This document shows, in pieces, positions 1-11,297 of a DNA stretch of 64,000 nucleotides; the stretch's first letter is position 1, and the number at the start of each line of letters is the position of its first letter. This stretch comes from Janthinobacterium sp. PAMC25594 (lineage in GTDB: Bacteria > Pseudomonadota > Gammaproteobacteria > Burkholderiales > Burkholderiaceae_D), in assembly GCF_019443505.1 (NCBI RefSeq), contig NZ_CP080377.1, positions 4,712,001 through 4,776,000 on the forward strand. Reading direction: 5' to 3'. The notes below the pieces were generated by a model. That model was given only the letters and a program-made list of their open reading frames with translations, ran no database searches and was not told the DNA's origin. Position numbers and translations under genes: made by a program.

Positions 1-203
1 AGGGCCGGGGATTGGGCGCATCCGTGCTGGCGCCTGGCCTGGCGGCCGTCGATGCGGCGGGCACCGCCTGCTTCCTGGAGACCTACAATGAGCGCAGCCT
101 GCCGTTCTATGCCCGGATGGGCTTCGCGGTGGCGGGGCGTTACGCGGAAGCCGTCACGGGCTGCGATTACTGGCTGATGGTAAGGCAGCCGCACGCTGCC
201 TGA
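1..203 (+). CDS. GNAT-family N-acetyltransferase, C-terminal fragment (cut by window edge)
   Basis: The reading frame is open from the first complete codon at base 3 and stops at 201-203, so only about the last 66 residues are visible. The fragment begins with a glycine-rich stretch (GRGLGAS) that resembles the acetyl-CoA pyrophosphate loop (motif A) of GNAT enzymes. It continues with the C-terminal pattern ETYNERSLPFYARMGF, in which a residue pair after an Asn and the 'FYxRxGF' turn are typical of motif B. The protein would transfer an acetyl group from acetyl-CoA to an amine, but the substrate cannot be read from this part. The real start lies upstream of the window. Confidence 0.75.
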   Translation, partial: GRGLGASVLAPGLAAVDAAGTACFLETYNERSLPFYARMGFAVAGRYAEAVTGCDYWLMVRQPHAA

Positions 204-269
204 TTGACCATTTTGCCAATTTCTATACACTCGTCTTTTCGTTCATTGACTTAAGACCTGGAGATGGAA

Positions 270-1943
270 ATGCCGACCCTGCCACTGCGCCGCACCCTGC
301 TCGTTCTCGCCTGCCTTGGCACGCTGGCCCACGCCCACGCCGATACCGTCATCGACAATGCCAACGGCTACACGCTCGACGCAAACGGCAAGGTAGTGCG
401 CTTCACGGCGCTGGCGTTTGACGACTCTGGCAAGCTGCTCGCCGTCGGCAGTGCCGCGCAGGTGAAACGCAAGGTGGCCAAGGGCGCCAAGCACGTCGAC
501 GTGCAGGGCAAGACCGTGCTGCCTGGCCTGATCGACGCGCACGGCCACGTGTTCGGCCTGGGGACGATCGCCAGCGGCGTGATGCTGTACGGTTCGTCGT
601 CGCTGCCGGCCGCCGTGCAGGCCGTGGGGGACTTCGCCCGTGCGCATCCGGAACGCAACTGGGTCGTCGGCAATGGCTGGAACCAGGAAATCTGGAAGCT
701 GGGGCGCTTTCCCACGGCCTTTGAGCTCGATGCGGCGGAAAGCGCGCGGCCCGTGTGGCTGCGCCGGGTCGATGGCCACGCGGGCTGGGCCAACAGCCGC
801 GCGCTGGCGCTGGCCGGCATCACGCGCGCCACGCCAGACCCGGCGGGCGGCAAGATAGTCCGCGATGCGGACGGCAACGCCACCGGCGTGCTGGTCGACA
901 GCGCCATGGACTTGATGGACGCCGTGCTGCCCAAGCCCGGTGACGTGGAAAACCGCGCCGCCCTCGATGGCGCGCTGGCGCAGCTGTCGCAAGTGGGTCT
1001 GACCAGCGTGCACGATGCGGGCATCGGCCAGATGCAGGACCGGCTGTTCCGCGACTATGCGGATCACGGCAAGCTGACGGTGCGCGTGTACGGCATGATC
1101 GCCGACACGACGGAGGACTTCGACGCGCTGTCGAAAAATGGCCCTTTGACCAACTATGCGCGCGACATGTACGCCTTGCGCGCCGTCAAACTGCTGTCCG
1201 ACGGCGCCCTGGGCAGCCGCGGCGCGGCCCTGCTGGCGCCGTACAGCGACGATCCGACCACCAGCGGCCTGCTGTTCTTCAAAGATGACGCCATGCGCGC
1301 GAAGATGGAAAAAGCCATGCGCGCCGGCTATCAGGTGAACGTGCACGCCATCGGCGACGCGGGCAACCATCAGATCCTCGACGGCTATACAGCCTTGATC
1401 GCGCAGTACCGCGGCGCGGGCCTGCGCCACCGCATGGAGCATGCGCAGGTGGTGCAATTGAGCGACATCCCCCGTTTCAAGGCCCTCGGCATCGTGCCGT
1501 CGATGCAGCCCACGCACGCGACGTCCGACCAGAACATGGCGGAGCAGCGCGTGGGCCACGAGCGCATCAAGGGCGCGTATGCGTGGCGCACCTTCCTCAA
1601 GCAAGGTTCGCGCATCGCCTGCGGATCGGACTTCCCCATCGAGTCGCCGAATCCGTTCGAGGGCATCCACGCGGCCGTCACGCGGCAGAACAGTGAGGGC
1701 GTACCAAACGGCGGCTGGTATCCGCAGCAAGCGATGACGGTCACCGAGGCCTTGCGCTGCTTCACCCTGGACGCGGCCTGGGCGGCGCACCAGGAAAAGG
1801 TCATCGGCACCCTGGAAGTGGGAAAATGGGCGGACTTCATCGTCGTCGACCAGGACCTGTTTACCGTCGCCCCCAAGGCCATCGGCAAGACGCAGGTGCT
1901 GCAGACGTGGGTGGCGGGCAAGCGCGTGTTCGAGAAAAAATGA
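270..1943 (+). CDS. Exported metal-dependent amidohydrolase (YtcJ-like)
   Basis: This is a 557-residue amidohydrolase of the YtcJ/N-substituted formamide deformylase type. I chose ATG 270 because GGAG at 260-263 lies 6 nt before it; the ATG at 264 directly abuts that site. Residues 1-24 form a signal peptide (basic start, hydrophobic core, AHA-D cleavage region), so the enzyme is probably periplasmic or secreted. The metal-binding DAHGH motif is at about residues 89-93. Further histidines occur in the HAIGDAGN and MEHAQ motifs and an Asp in GSDFPIE, all standard for the family. The C-terminus returns to the small beta-sandwich (GKWADFIVVD). The natural substrate is unknown. It sits just before the hut operon but is separated from it by a hairpin and the hut promoter, so a role in histidine breakdown is not implied. 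Confidence 0.85.
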   Translation: MPTLPLRRTLLVLACLGTLAHAHADTVIDNANGYTLDANGKVVRFTALAFDDSGKLLAVGSAAQVKRKVAKGAKHVDVQGKTVLPGLIDAHGHVFGLGTIASGVMLYGSSSLPAAVQAVGDFARAHPERNWVVGNGWNQEIWKLGRFPTAFELDAAESARPVWLRRVDGHAGWANSRALALAGITRATPDPAGGKIVRDADGNATGVLVDSAMDLMDAVLPKPGDVENRAALDGALAQLSQVGLTSVHDAGIGQMQDRLFRDYADHGKLTVRVYGMIADTTEDFDALSKNGPLTNYARDMYALRAVKLLSDGALGSRGAALLAPYSDDPTTSGLLFFKDDAMRAKMEKAMRAGYQVNVHAIGDAGNHQILDGYTALIAQYRGAGLRHRMEHAQVVQLSDIPRFKALGIVPSMQPTHATSDQNMAEQRVGHERIKGAYAWRTFLKQGSRIACGSDFPIESPNPFEGIHAAVTRQNSEGVPNGGWYPQQAMTVTEALRCFTLDAAWAAHQEKVIGTLEVGKWADFIVVDQDLFTVAPKAIGKTQVLQTWVAGKRVFEKK

Positions 1944-1948
1944 GGGCT

Positions 1949-1975
1949 GGGGTCAGACCCGCCGGGTCTGCCCCC
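1949..1975. repeat. Intergenic palindrome, family A copy 1
   Basis: The two arms GGGGTCAGACCC and GGGTCTGCCCCC surround a 3-nt loop and pair with a single mismatch. The same arms, with GGGGTCGGACCC as the common form, recur at 28748 and 49730, and in degenerate form at 39516. This copy sits between the amidohydrolase stop and the hut promoter and may also end transcription of the amidohydrolase, although no run of T follows. Confidence 0.7.
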
Positions 1976-1987
1976 AAAGAAAACCTG

Positions 1988-2016
1988 TTGACTTGGTTGT
2001 ATAGACAACCTATGCT
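1988..2016 (+). promoter_or_regulatory. hut operon promoter with HutC-type operator in the spacer
   Basis: A sigma-70-like promoter is visible: TTGACT (1988-1993), a 17-nt spacer, and TATGCT (2011-2016). The spacer contains the perfect palindrome GGTTGT-ATAG-ACAACC (1995-2010). Its core TTGTATAGACAA closely matches the known HutC operator of Pseudomonas and relatives (TTGTATATACAA type). A repressor bound here would block RNA polymerase, and urocanate would release it. hutC itself is not in the window. The promoter lies 54 bp before hutU. Confidence 0.7.
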
Positions 2017-2069
2017 GGGAGCACAAGAGCGGGCTAAATACGCCCGCTCGCACCCTACGAGGAGACAGC

Positions 2070-3773
<1,704 letters not shown>

Positions 3774-3786
3774 GACCTTGACTCGA

Positions 3787-5352
3787 ATGACTATGACACA
3801 GCACTTCAAAAGTTGGACGTTAAAACCCGGCGCGATGACCCTGGCCGATTTGCGCGCCGTCTGGGCCGCGCCCGCGAAACTGATCCTCGCCGCCGAGGCG
3901 TATCCCGTCATCGAGGCGTCGGCCGCCGCCGTGCAAGCCATCGTCGCCAAGGGCGATGCGGCCTACGGCATCAACACGGGCTTCGGCCTGCTTGCCAAGA
4001 CGCGCATCCCCGATGCAAAGCTGGAGCAATTGCAGCGCAACCTGATCCTGTCGCACTCCGTCGGCACGGGTGAGCTGCTGTCGGACGCCGTCGTGCGCCT
4101 GATCATGCTGATGAAGATCGGCAGCCTGGCGCGCGGCTATTCCGGCGTGCGCCCGCTGATCGTCGACACCCTGATCGCGCTGTACAACGCGGGCATCATG
4201 CCGGCCATTCCCGCCAAGGGCTCCGTCGGCGCCTCGGGCGACCTGGCTCCGTTGTCGCACATGACGCTGGCCATGCTGGGCGTGGGCGACGTGCGCGTCA
4301 ACGGCGAATTGATGCCGGCCCCCGAGGCGCTGGCGCAGGCGGGCATCGCACCCGTGGTGCTGGCGGCAAAAGAGGGCCTGGCGCTGATCAACGGCACGCA
4401 GGTGTCGAACGCGCTGACGCTGCATGGCCTGTTCATGGCCGAACGCCTGCTGGAAGCGGCCATGGTCACGGGCGCGCTGTCGCTTGACGCGGCCAAGGGC
4501 AGCGATGCGCCGTTCGACGCGCGCGTGCATGCCGTGCGTGGACAGCCGGGACAGATCCTGGCCGCGCAGATGTACCGCCAGCTGGTGGCGCACAGTGCGA
4601 TCCGCGCCTCGCACCTGGAAGGCGACGAGCGCGTGCAAGACCCGTACAGCCTGCGCTGCCAGCCGCAAGTCATGGGCGCTTGCCTCGATCTGATCGGCAA
4701 TGTGGGCCGCACCCTGCTGATCGAAGCCAATGCCGTCACGGACAATCCGCTGATCTTCCAGGACGGTCCCAACGGCCAGGCGGAAATCGTCTCGGGCGGG
4801 AACTTCCACGCCGAACCTGTCGCCTTTGCGGCCGACACGCTGGCGCTGGCGATCGCCGAAATCGGCGCGCTGGCCGAGCGCCGCATCGCGCTGCTGATCG
4901 ACGCCACGCTCTCGGGCCTGCCGCCCTTCCTCGTGCGCGATCCGGGCGTCAATTCCGGCTTCATGATCGCCCATGTGACGGCCGCCGCGCTGGCGTCGGA
5001 AAACAAGTCGCTCGCGCATCCGGCCAGCGTCGACAGCCTGCCCACGTCCGCCAACCAGGAAGACCACGTGAGCATGGCCACGTTCGCCGGGCGCCGCCTG
5101 GACGACATGGCGCACAACACGGCCGTCATCGTCGGCATCGAGCTGCTGGCCGCCGCGCAGGGCATCGATTTCCACCGCCCGCTGAAAACCTCGCCGCACC
5201 TCGAACATGTGCATCACCAGCTGCGCCAGAAGGTGCCGTTCTTCGATGCCGACCGCTTCTTCGCGCCCGATATCGAAGCGGCCAAGCAGATGGTGCTGCA
5301 CGGTGAGTTGAGCAGCACGTGCAAGAATTTGTTCGCCCCGCTGTACGCTTGA
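3787..5352 (+). CDS. hutH: Histidine ammonia-lyase (histidase)
   Basis: HutH removes ammonia from L-histidine to give trans-urocanate, the first step of the pathway. The 521-residue protein has the segment [14 protein letters not shown]; its Ala149-Ser150-Gly151 cyclises spontaneously into the MIO electrophile. YGINTGFG (about 60-67) is the family signature near the active site. I used ATG 3787. An in-frame TTG at 3778 and ATG at 3793 are alternatives, and no strong ribosome binding site separates them, so translation may depend on coupling to hutU. Placing hutU before hutH is common in proteobacteria. Confidence 0.97.
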   Translation: MTMTQHFKSWTLKPGAMTLADLRAVWAAPAKLILAAEAYPVIEASAAAVQAIVAKGDAAYGINTGFGLLAKTRIPDAKLEQLQRNLILSHSVGTGELLSDAVVRLIMLMKIGSLARGYSGVRPLIVDTLIALYNAGIMPAIPAKGSVGASGDLAPLSHMTLAMLGVGDVRVNGELMPAPEALAQAGIAPVVLAAKEGLALINGTQVSNALTLHGLFMAERLLEAAMVTGALSLDAAKGSDAPFDARVHAVRGQPGQILAAQMYRQLVAHSAIRASHLEGDERVQDPYSLRCQPQVMGACLDLIGNVGRTLLIEANAVTDNPLIFQDGPNGQAEIVSGGNFHAEPVAFAADTLALAIAEIGALAERRIALLIDATLSGLPPFLVRDPGVNSGFMIAHVTAAALASENKSLAHPASVDSLPTSANQEDHVSMATFAGRRLDDMAHNTAVIVGIELLAAAQGIDFHRPLKTSPHLEHVHHQLRQKVPFFDADRFFAPDIEAAKQMVLHGELSSTCKNLFAPLYA

Positions 5353-5372
5353 GCGGGCGCAAGGAGACAAGC

Positions 5373-6161
5373 ATGGATTTCCGCTTCAACGAAGGCAGCA
5401 TCCCGCTGCTCGTGTCGATGCCCCACGTGGGCACCGACATACCGGACGATATCGCCGCGCGCATGACGCCGCAGGCCTTGATCAAGGCCGACACGGACTG
5501 GCATTTGCGCGAGCTGTATGGTTTTTTGCACGAGATGGATGCGTCCGTGCTGTCGGCGCGCTGGTCGCGCTACACCATCGACTTGAACCGCCCGCAGGAA
5601 GACACGAATCTGTATCCAGGCCAGGATACGACGGGCTTGCTGCCCAACGATACGTTTCACCGCGAGCCGCTGTACCTGGCCGGCCGCGAACCCGATGCGA
5701 CCGACGTGCAGCACCGGTTGCAGCGCTACTGGGCGCCGTATCATGCGCAACTGCGCGCGGAACTGGACCGCCTGCTGCGCGTGCATGGCGCTGTGGTGCT
5801 GTGGGATGCCCATTCCATCGCTTCCCACGTGCCGCGCTTCTTCGACGGCAAGCTGCCTGACCTGAACTTCGGCACGGCCGATGGCGCCAGCTGCGATGCG
5901 GGTCTGACGTCCGCCGTGGTCGACATCGCGCGCGCGCAGGAACAGTTTACGGTGGCCTTGAACGGCCGCTTCAAGGGCGGCCATATCACGCGCCATTACG
6001 GCCAGCCGGACAAGCGCGTGCAGGCGATCCAGCTGGAGATGTGCCAATGTGTGTACATGGACGAGACGGTGCCGTTCGGCTACCGGCCCGACCTGGCGAC
6101 AAAGGTGCAGCCGCTGCTGCGTCAGATGATGGAAGCGGCCGTGGCATGGGTGGCGCATTGA
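5373..6161 (+). CDS. hutG: N-formylglutamate deformylase
   Basis: This 262-residue protein belongs to the N-formylglutamate amidohydrolase (FGase) family and releases formate and L-glutamate from N-formyl-L-glutamate, the last step of the five-enzyme hut route. SMPHVGTDIP near the N-terminus and WDAHSI in the middle are family motifs that include likely metal ligands. AAGGAGA lies 7 nt before ATG 5373. The pairing with hutF confirms the five-step route rather than the formiminoglutamase route. Its last 16 nt overlap the start of hutF. Confidence 0.93.
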   Translation: MDFRFNEGSIPLLVSMPHVGTDIPDDIAARMTPQALIKADTDWHLRELYGFLHEMDASVLSARWSRYTIDLNRPQEDTNLYPGQDTTGLLPNDTFHREPLYLAGREPDATDVQHRLQRYWAPYHAQLRAELDRLLRVHGAVVLWDAHSIASHVPRFFDGKLPDLNFGTADGASCDAGLTSAVVDIARAQEQFTVALNGRFKGGHITRHYGQPDKRVQAIQLEMCQCVYMDETVPFGYRPDLATKVQPLLRQMMEAAVAWVAH

Positions 6162-7534
6162 GTACCTGTCTGTTCGCGCGCCATGCGCTGCTGCCGCAGG
6201 GCTGGCGCCGCGACGTGCTGCTGGAATGGGACGCGGCCGGCGATTTGACGGCGGTGACCGACAATGCTGCGCCGTCGAACGGCGTGGAAGTGGCCGAGTA
6301 TGTCTTGCCCGGCATGGTCAACCTGCATTCGCATGCGTTCCAGCGGGCCCTGGGCGGCATGACGGAGGTTGCGGGTGACGAGGTTAATCATGTAGCGGAT
6401 AGCTTCTGGACCTGGCGCGAGCTGATGTACCGCTTTGCGCGCCACATCACGCCGGAGCAGATGGAGGCCATCGCCGCGCAGCTGTTTGCGGAATGCCTGC
6501 GCCATGGTTACACGTCCGTCTGCGAATTTCACTACCTGCAGCGCAATATGGCCGGCGCGCTGTATGCGCGTCCCGCCGAGACGGCGGAGCGGGTGCTGGC
6601 GGCGGCGCGCATCAGCGGCATCGGCATGACCATGCTGCCCGTGCTGTACAGCCATGCGGGCTTCGGCGAGCAGCCGTTGAAGCCGGAGCAGGCGCGCTTT
6701 CGCACGGACGCCGACGACGTCTTGCGCATTATCGAGGCGCTGGCGCCGCAGCGCGGCGGGCAGGTGGAAGTGGGCTTCGCGCCCCATTCGCTGCGCGCGG
6801 CCGGCGTGGCGCAGATCCGCGCAGTGGCGCAAGCGCTGCCAGCGGGCCGCCCCATCCATATCCATATCGCCGAGCAGCAGGGCGAAGTGCGCCAATGTGT
6901 TGACTATAGCGGCCGGCGTCCGGTGCAGTATTTGTACGATCAGGTCGACGTCGATGCGCGCTGGTGCCTCGTGCATGCGACGCATGTGCAGCCCGACGAG
7001 GTGGCGCAGATGGCCGCCAGCGGCGCCGTGGCGGGCCTGTGCCCGACGACGGAAGCGAACCTGGGCGACGGCCTGTTTCCGCTGGCCGAATTCATCGCCG
7101 CCGGCGGGCGTTTCGGCGTCGGCAGCGACAGTCACGTGTCGCAGTCGCCCGTGGAAGAATTGCGCTGGCTCGAATACGGCCAGCGCTTGCAGCGCCAGCA
7201 GCGCAATGTGGCCGCCACGCCGCATGAGCGCCATGTGGGCGACTATCTGTGGCAGGCCGCCTTGCAGGGCGGCGCGCAGGCGTCCGGACGCAAGCTTGGC
7301 GCCCTGGCGCCGGGCTGCCGCGCCGACCTGCTGGTGCTCGACGACGCGCACGTGAACCTGTGCGGCGTGACCATCGCCGATGTGCTGGGCAGTTTTATCT
7401 TTTGCGGCAACGACACGCTGGTGCGCGACGTGCTGTGCGGCGGCCGGTGGCAGGTGCGCGGCGGGCGCCACATGGCGCAGGACGCCATCGCCACCGCCTA
7501 CAAGCGCACCCTGGCGCAACTGAGGGCGCTCTGA
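6146..7534 (+). CDS. hutF: Formimidoylglutamate deiminase
   Basis: HutF hydrolyses N-formimino-L-glutamate to N-formyl-L-glutamate and ammonia, feeding HutG. It is an amidohydrolase-superfamily enzyme; the first zinc ligands are in LHSHAFQRAL (about residues 60-69), with later metal and active-site residues in HIHIAEQ, LVHATHV and GSDSHVSQSP. ATG 6146 (462 residues) overlaps hutG by 16 nt and has a GGAAG about 10 nt upstream. A TTG at 6158 that overlaps the hutG stop is a possible alternative. The stop overlaps the hutD start (ATGA-type junction). Confidence 0.95.
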   Translation: MGGALSTCLFARHALLPQGWRRDVLLEWDAAGDLTAVTDNAAPSNGVEVAEYVLPGMVNLHSHAFQRALGGMTEVAGDEVNHVADSFWTWRELMYRFARHITPEQMEAIAAQLFAECLRHGYTSVCEFHYLQRNMAGALYARPAETAERVLAAARISGIGMTMLPVLYSHAGFGEQPLKPEQARFRTDADDVLRIIEALAPQRGGQVEVGFAPHSLRAAGVAQIRAVAQALPAGRPIHIHIAEQQGEVRQCVDYSGRRPVQYLYDQVDVDARWCLVHATHVQPDEVAQMAASGAVAGLCPTTEANLGDGLFPLAEFIAAGGRFGVGSDSHVSQSPVEELRWLEYGQRLQRQQRNVAATPHERHVGDYLWQAALQGGAQASGRKLGALAPGCRADLLVLDDAHVNLCGVTIADVLGSFIFCGNDTLVRDVLCGGRWQVRGGRHMAQDAIATAYKRTLAQLRAL

Positions 7535-8109
7535 TGGCGACCTTCATCCCACAGGAATACCTGCGCGCCGCGCCGTGGAAAAACGGCGGCGGCAGCACGA
7601 CGGAAATCGCCATTTCGCCAGCGGGCGCCAGCCTGATGGAATTCGACTGGCGTATCAGCCTGGCGACGATCACGGCCAGCGGGCCGTTTTCCAGCTTTCC
7701 TGGCATCGACCGCAGCCTGATGCTGGTCGATGGCGACAGCGTGCAGCTGACGTTTGAGGGCACGCGCAAGGTAATCTTGAGCGCGGCGCAACCGATGCTG
7801 TGGTTTCCCGGCGAGGCCGCCGTGGAGGCGCAGGTCAAGGGACCGACGACGGATTTCAATGTGATGACGCGGCGCGACCGCTGCCGCCACCAGTTGGAAA
7901 AAATCACGGCGCCGGGCAGGCTGGCGCGGCGCAGCGCGGCGACCTTGCTGTTCGTCGCCGGCGAGGGTGCCGTGCTGGCGCGCGGTGGCGAGCAGCAGTT
8001 CGCGCTGGCCCGCTACGACGCCTTGCTGCTGGACGCCGACGATGCGCAGGAATGGCGGCTCGACGCCTTGCAGCGCACGGTCGTGTTGTGCGTCGACCTG
8101 TTTACCTAG
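7534..8109 (+). CDS. hutD: HutD family protein
   Basis: This 191-residue cupin-fold protein shows the HutD signatures PWKNGGGSTTEIA near the N-terminus and FDWRISLATI after it. HutD is not an enzyme of the pathway. Published work on Pseudomonas fluorescens suggests it limits over-induction of the hut genes, perhaps by binding a pathway intermediate such as formylglutamate. It shares one base with the hutF stop and is followed 12 nt later by hutI, so it is part of the same transcript. Confidence 0.92.
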   Translation: MATFIPQEYLRAAPWKNGGGSTTEIAISPAGASLMEFDWRISLATITASGPFSSFPGIDRSLMLVDGDSVQLTFEGTRKVILSAAQPMLWFPGEAAVEAQVKGPTTDFNVMTRRDRCRHQLEKITAPGRLARRSAATLLFVAGEGAVLARGGEQQFALARYDALLLDADDAQEWRLDALQRTVVLCVDLFT

Positions 8110-8121
8110 GAGAGAAAAGCC

Positions 8122-9369
8122 ATGCAAGACTGGGATATGGTCATCCACAACGTCCACCTGGCCACCATGGAACACGGCTACGGCGAACTGCTCGACGCGG
8201 CCATCGCCGTCAAGGATGGGCGCATCGCCTGGTTCGGCCCCGGCGACGAGCTGCCGGCCAGCGGCGCGGTGCTGATTGACGGCCAGGGCTGCTGGCTGAC
8301 GCCCGGCCTGATCGACTGCCACACGCATATCGTCCACGCGGGCAACCGCAGCGACGAATTCGAGGCGCGCCTGAATGGCACCAGCTATGAAGACATCAGC
8401 CGCGCCGGCGGCGGCATCATGTCCACCGTGCGCGCCACGCGCGCGGCCAGCGACGACGAGTTGCTGCGGCAAAGCCTGCCCCGCGTGCTGGCGCTGCTGG
8501 CCGAGGGTGTGACCACCCTGGAGATCAAGTCCGGCTACGGCCTGGATGCGGACAGCGAGGCGAAGATGCTGCGCGTGGCGCGCAGGATAGGCGAACAGCT
8601 ACCCGTATCCGTGCGCACCACCTTCCTCGGCGCGCACGCGCTGCCGCCCGAGTATGCGGGCCAGCCTGACGCGTATATCGAGCTGCTGTACGCGCAGATG
8701 CTGCCCCGGCTGGCCGGCGATGGCCTGGTTGACGCCGTCGACGCGTTTTGCGAACGCATCGGCTTTACGCCGGCACAAACGCAGCGGGTGTTCGAGGCGG
8801 CGCGGGCGCTGGGCTTACCCGTCAAATTGCATGCGGAGCAGCTGTCGGACCTGGGTGGCGCGGCCCTGGTGGCCAGTTACGGCGGCCTGTCGGCCGACCA
8901 TCTGGAGTTCCTGTCGGAAGAGGGCGTCGCCGCCATGGCGCAGCATGGCACGGTGGCCGTGCTGCTGCCGGGCGCGTATTATTTTTTGCGCGAGACGCAG
9001 CCGCCGCCTGTCGCGGCATTGCGCGCGGCCGGCGTGCCGATGGCCGTGTCCACCGATTGCAATCCGGGTACCTCGCCCATGACGTCCTTGCTGCTGGCGA
9101 TGAACATGGCGTGCACCTTGTGGCGGCTGACGCCGCAGGAAGCGCTGGCCGGTGTTACGTGCCATGCGGCGCGCGCGCTGGGCTTGCAGCATGAAACGGG
9201 CAGCCTGGCGGTGGGCAAGCGCGCCGATTTCGCCCTGTGGCGCATCGCGCGTCCGGCCGACCTGGCGTATGCGCTGGGCCTGAACCCGTGCGCGGGCGTG
9301 GTGTACGGCGGTGTCTGGCGCGCGCCGGTGGTAAGCTTGCCGGATTGTTCATCCGCCCTGGAGCGCCGC
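8122..9369 (+). CDS. hutI: Imidazolonepropionase (part of an uninterrupted 917-codon frame)
   Basis: HutI hydrolyses 4-imidazolone-5-propionate to N-formimino-L-glutamate, step three of the pathway. Zinc ligands sit in [12 protein letters not shown] (His67, His69). Later motifs are [29 protein letters not shown] and [10 protein letters not shown], all diagnostic. AGGAGAGAAAAGCC precedes ATG 8122. Homology to HutI ends near residue 398 (VVYGGV), where a stop would be expected. Instead the frame stays open to 10875 through an ABC transporter protein. I end this feature arbitrarily at the internal GTG proposed for the transporter. The codon after residue 398 is TGG (9316-9318), one substitution from a stop. 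Whether the cell makes a fusion, or the stop was lost by mutation or sequencing error, cannot be decided here. Confidence 0.9.
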
Positions 9370-10875
9370 GTGCGTGCTGCTTATTTGCCGTTTTACTTGC
9401 TGTTCTTGCTAGTCTTCGCCGCCGTGCCCATGTCCTCCCTTGCCATGGATGGCGGCACCCTGAAGGTGGGCTCGAAGCGCTTCACGGAATCGTATATTCT
9501 CGGTGAAATCGTCAAGCAGAGCGCCGCGCCGCACGTCGCGGTGGAACACCGCCAGGGACTGGGCAATACGGCCATCGTGCTGGCCGCACTGCAGGCGGGC
9601 AGCATCGACGTGTATGCCGAATACATGGGCACCATCGCCAGCGAAATCCTCAAGCACGACAAACCGATTGATCTGGAACAGATGCGGCGCGAACTGGCGG
9701 CGCTGGGCTTGGGCGTGGCCGTGCCGCTGGGCTTTAACAATACCTATGCGCTGGCCATGCGCGGTGATGAAACGCGCATCGCCAGCCTGGCGCAACTGGC
9801 GCAGCACCCGGCCCTGACATTCGGCCTGTCGCATGAATTCATCGGCCGCGTCGATGGCTGGCCGGGCCTGGCCGCGCGCTATGGCTTGCCGCAGCGCCCG
9901 CGCGGACTCGATCACGGCATCGCCTATGAAGCGCTGGCGCAGCATCAGGTGGACGTGATCGACATTTATTCGACGGACGCGAAGATCCGCCAGTACGGCT
10001 TGCGCGTGCTGGCCGACACGCGGCAGTACTTTCCCCGCTACGACGCCATGCTCTTGTACCGGCTCGACCTGCCGCCGCGTTTTCCCGCCGCCTGGCAAGC
10101 CTTGCAAGCGCTGCAGGGGCGCATCAGCGAGGGCGACATGATCGCCATGAATGCGGCCGTGGAAATCGATGGCAAGCGTTTTTCTGACGTGGCGCACCAG
10201 TGGCTGGCCTCCGGCACGCAGGCGAGCAAACCGGGCGCCGCGCGCAGCAAGCTGCTCGATAAAATCATCGGCGACGATCTGTGGACCCTGACGCGCCAGC
10301 ATGTGACCCTGGTGTTGCTGTCGGTGGCGCTGGCCTGCCTGATCGGCATTCCGCTGGGCGTGCTGGCGGCGTTTTCGGCACCGCTGCGGCAAACGGTGCT
10401 GGCCTTCGTCGGCGTGCTGCAGACGGTGCCGTCGCTGGCCCTGCTGGCGATCTTGATCCCCGTGCTGGGCATGATCGGCACCGTGCCGGCGCTGGTGGCC
10501 CTATTCGTGTACGCCTTGCTGCCCATCGTGCGCAACACGTGCACGGGCATCTTGCAGGTGCCGCAAGGCTTGCGCATGGCGGCGCTGGCGCTGGGCTTGA
10601 GCCGGCGTGACCGCCTGCTGCACGTGGACTTGCCACTGGCCTTGCCGGTGATGCTGGCGGGCGTGAAAACGGCGGCCGTGATGAGCGTGGGCACGGCCAC
10701 CATCGCCGCCTTCATCGGCGCGGGCGGCTATGGCGAACGCATCACCATCGGCCTGGCGCTGAACGACAACGACATGCTGCTGGCCGGTGCGATTCCCGCC
10801 GCCGTGCTGGCCCTGCTGACGCAAGGCTTGTTCGAGCTGGTGGAGCGCTGGGCCGTGGCCGGCCGGCAGCGCTGA
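9370..10875 (+). CDS. Osmoprotectant/histidine-type ABC transporter, binding protein fused to permease
   Basis: The second half of the hutI frame encodes a quaternary-amine-type (OpuB/OpuC, YehZ-YehY, HutX-HutW-like) solute-binding domain followed by a permease domain. From a proposed GTG at 9370, with GGAG 6 nt upstream (9360-9363), the protein would have 501 residues. Residues 1-24 form a convincing signal peptide ([19 protein letters not shown]). The binding domain has [15 protein letters not shown] and [21 protein letters not shown]. The permease has about six membrane spans from residue ~310 and an EAA-like loop ([19 protein letters not shown]). The signal peptide and internal start argue for a separate product. 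No ATPase subunit is encoded nearby. The position at the end of the hut operon suggests uptake of histidine or a related amine. Confidence 0.8.
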   Translation: MRAAYLPFYLLFLLVFAAVPMSSLAMDGGTLKVGSKRFTESYILGEIVKQSAAPHVAVEHRQGLGNTAIVLAALQAGSIDVYAEYMGTIASEILKHDKPIDLEQMRRELAALGLGVAVPLGFNNTYALAMRGDETRIASLAQLAQHPALTFGLSHEFIGRVDGWPGLAARYGLPQRPRGLDHGIAYEALAQHQVDVIDIYSTDAKIRQYGLRVLADTRQYFPRYDAMLLYRLDLPPRFPAAWQALQALQGRISEGDMIAMNAAVEIDGKRFSDVAHQWLASGTQASKPGAARSKLLDKIIGDDLWTLTRQHVTLVLLSVALACLIGIPLGVLAAFSAPLRQTVLAFVGVLQTVPSLALLAILIPVLGMIGTVPALVALFVYALLPIVRNTCTGILQVPQGLRMAALALGLSRRDRLLHVDLPLALPVMLAGVKTAAVMSVGTATIAAFIGAGGYGERITIGLALNDNDMLLAGAIPAAVLALLTQGLFELVERWAVAGRQR

Positions 10876-10886
10876 CGGCATCACGG

Positions 10887-11066
10887 TTACAGCGAGTGCA
10901 GTTTCGAGCGCACCGAGACGACGGCCTGGTGCAGGATGCGTTCGGCCTGGAAGTCGTTCTCGCGCTGTTCGGCGATGGCTTGCAAGTCGCGCGTGTAGCG
11001 TTCCAGGCGGGAACGCAGGTAGGCGCGGTAGATTTTCATGACGAGCGGTTTGGCAGAGACATTCAT
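10887..11066 (-). CDS. Small basic/charged protein of 59 residues, unknown function
   Basis: A 60-codon frame on the minus strand starts at ATG 11066, with GGAG 10 nt upstream, and stops 11 bp beyond the end of the transporter gene, so the two genes converge. The predicted protein is helical and charged, with a Lys/Arg-rich N-terminal third (KIYRAYLRSRLERYTRDL) and a Glu/Gln-rich middle. It has no signal peptide or membrane span. I do not recognise the family. The ribosome binding site and compact fit between neighbours support it as a real gene. Confidence 0.6.
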   Translation of the reverse strand: MNVSAKPLVMKIYRAYLRSRLERYTRDLQAIAEQRENDFQAERILHQAVVSVRSKLHSL

Positions 11067-11297
11067 GATGTGGCTCCCGTATGCGTAACGATTCGTTCAT
11101 TGATTCGTCCATTGTGTGTGAGCGTATTGCCGCCATTTTGCGTCGCATCAAACGCCAGCGCGCCGTCACTTTGACGCGTTTGATATTGCGCAATGCCCCA
11201 CCAGCAGAAGATGCCACACTGAATCTTCCCTGCCTGGCCATCATCGGCCGCAGGCTCTGTTTTTCCTGATTCCTACAAAAAACTCAAGGAGCGTCGC

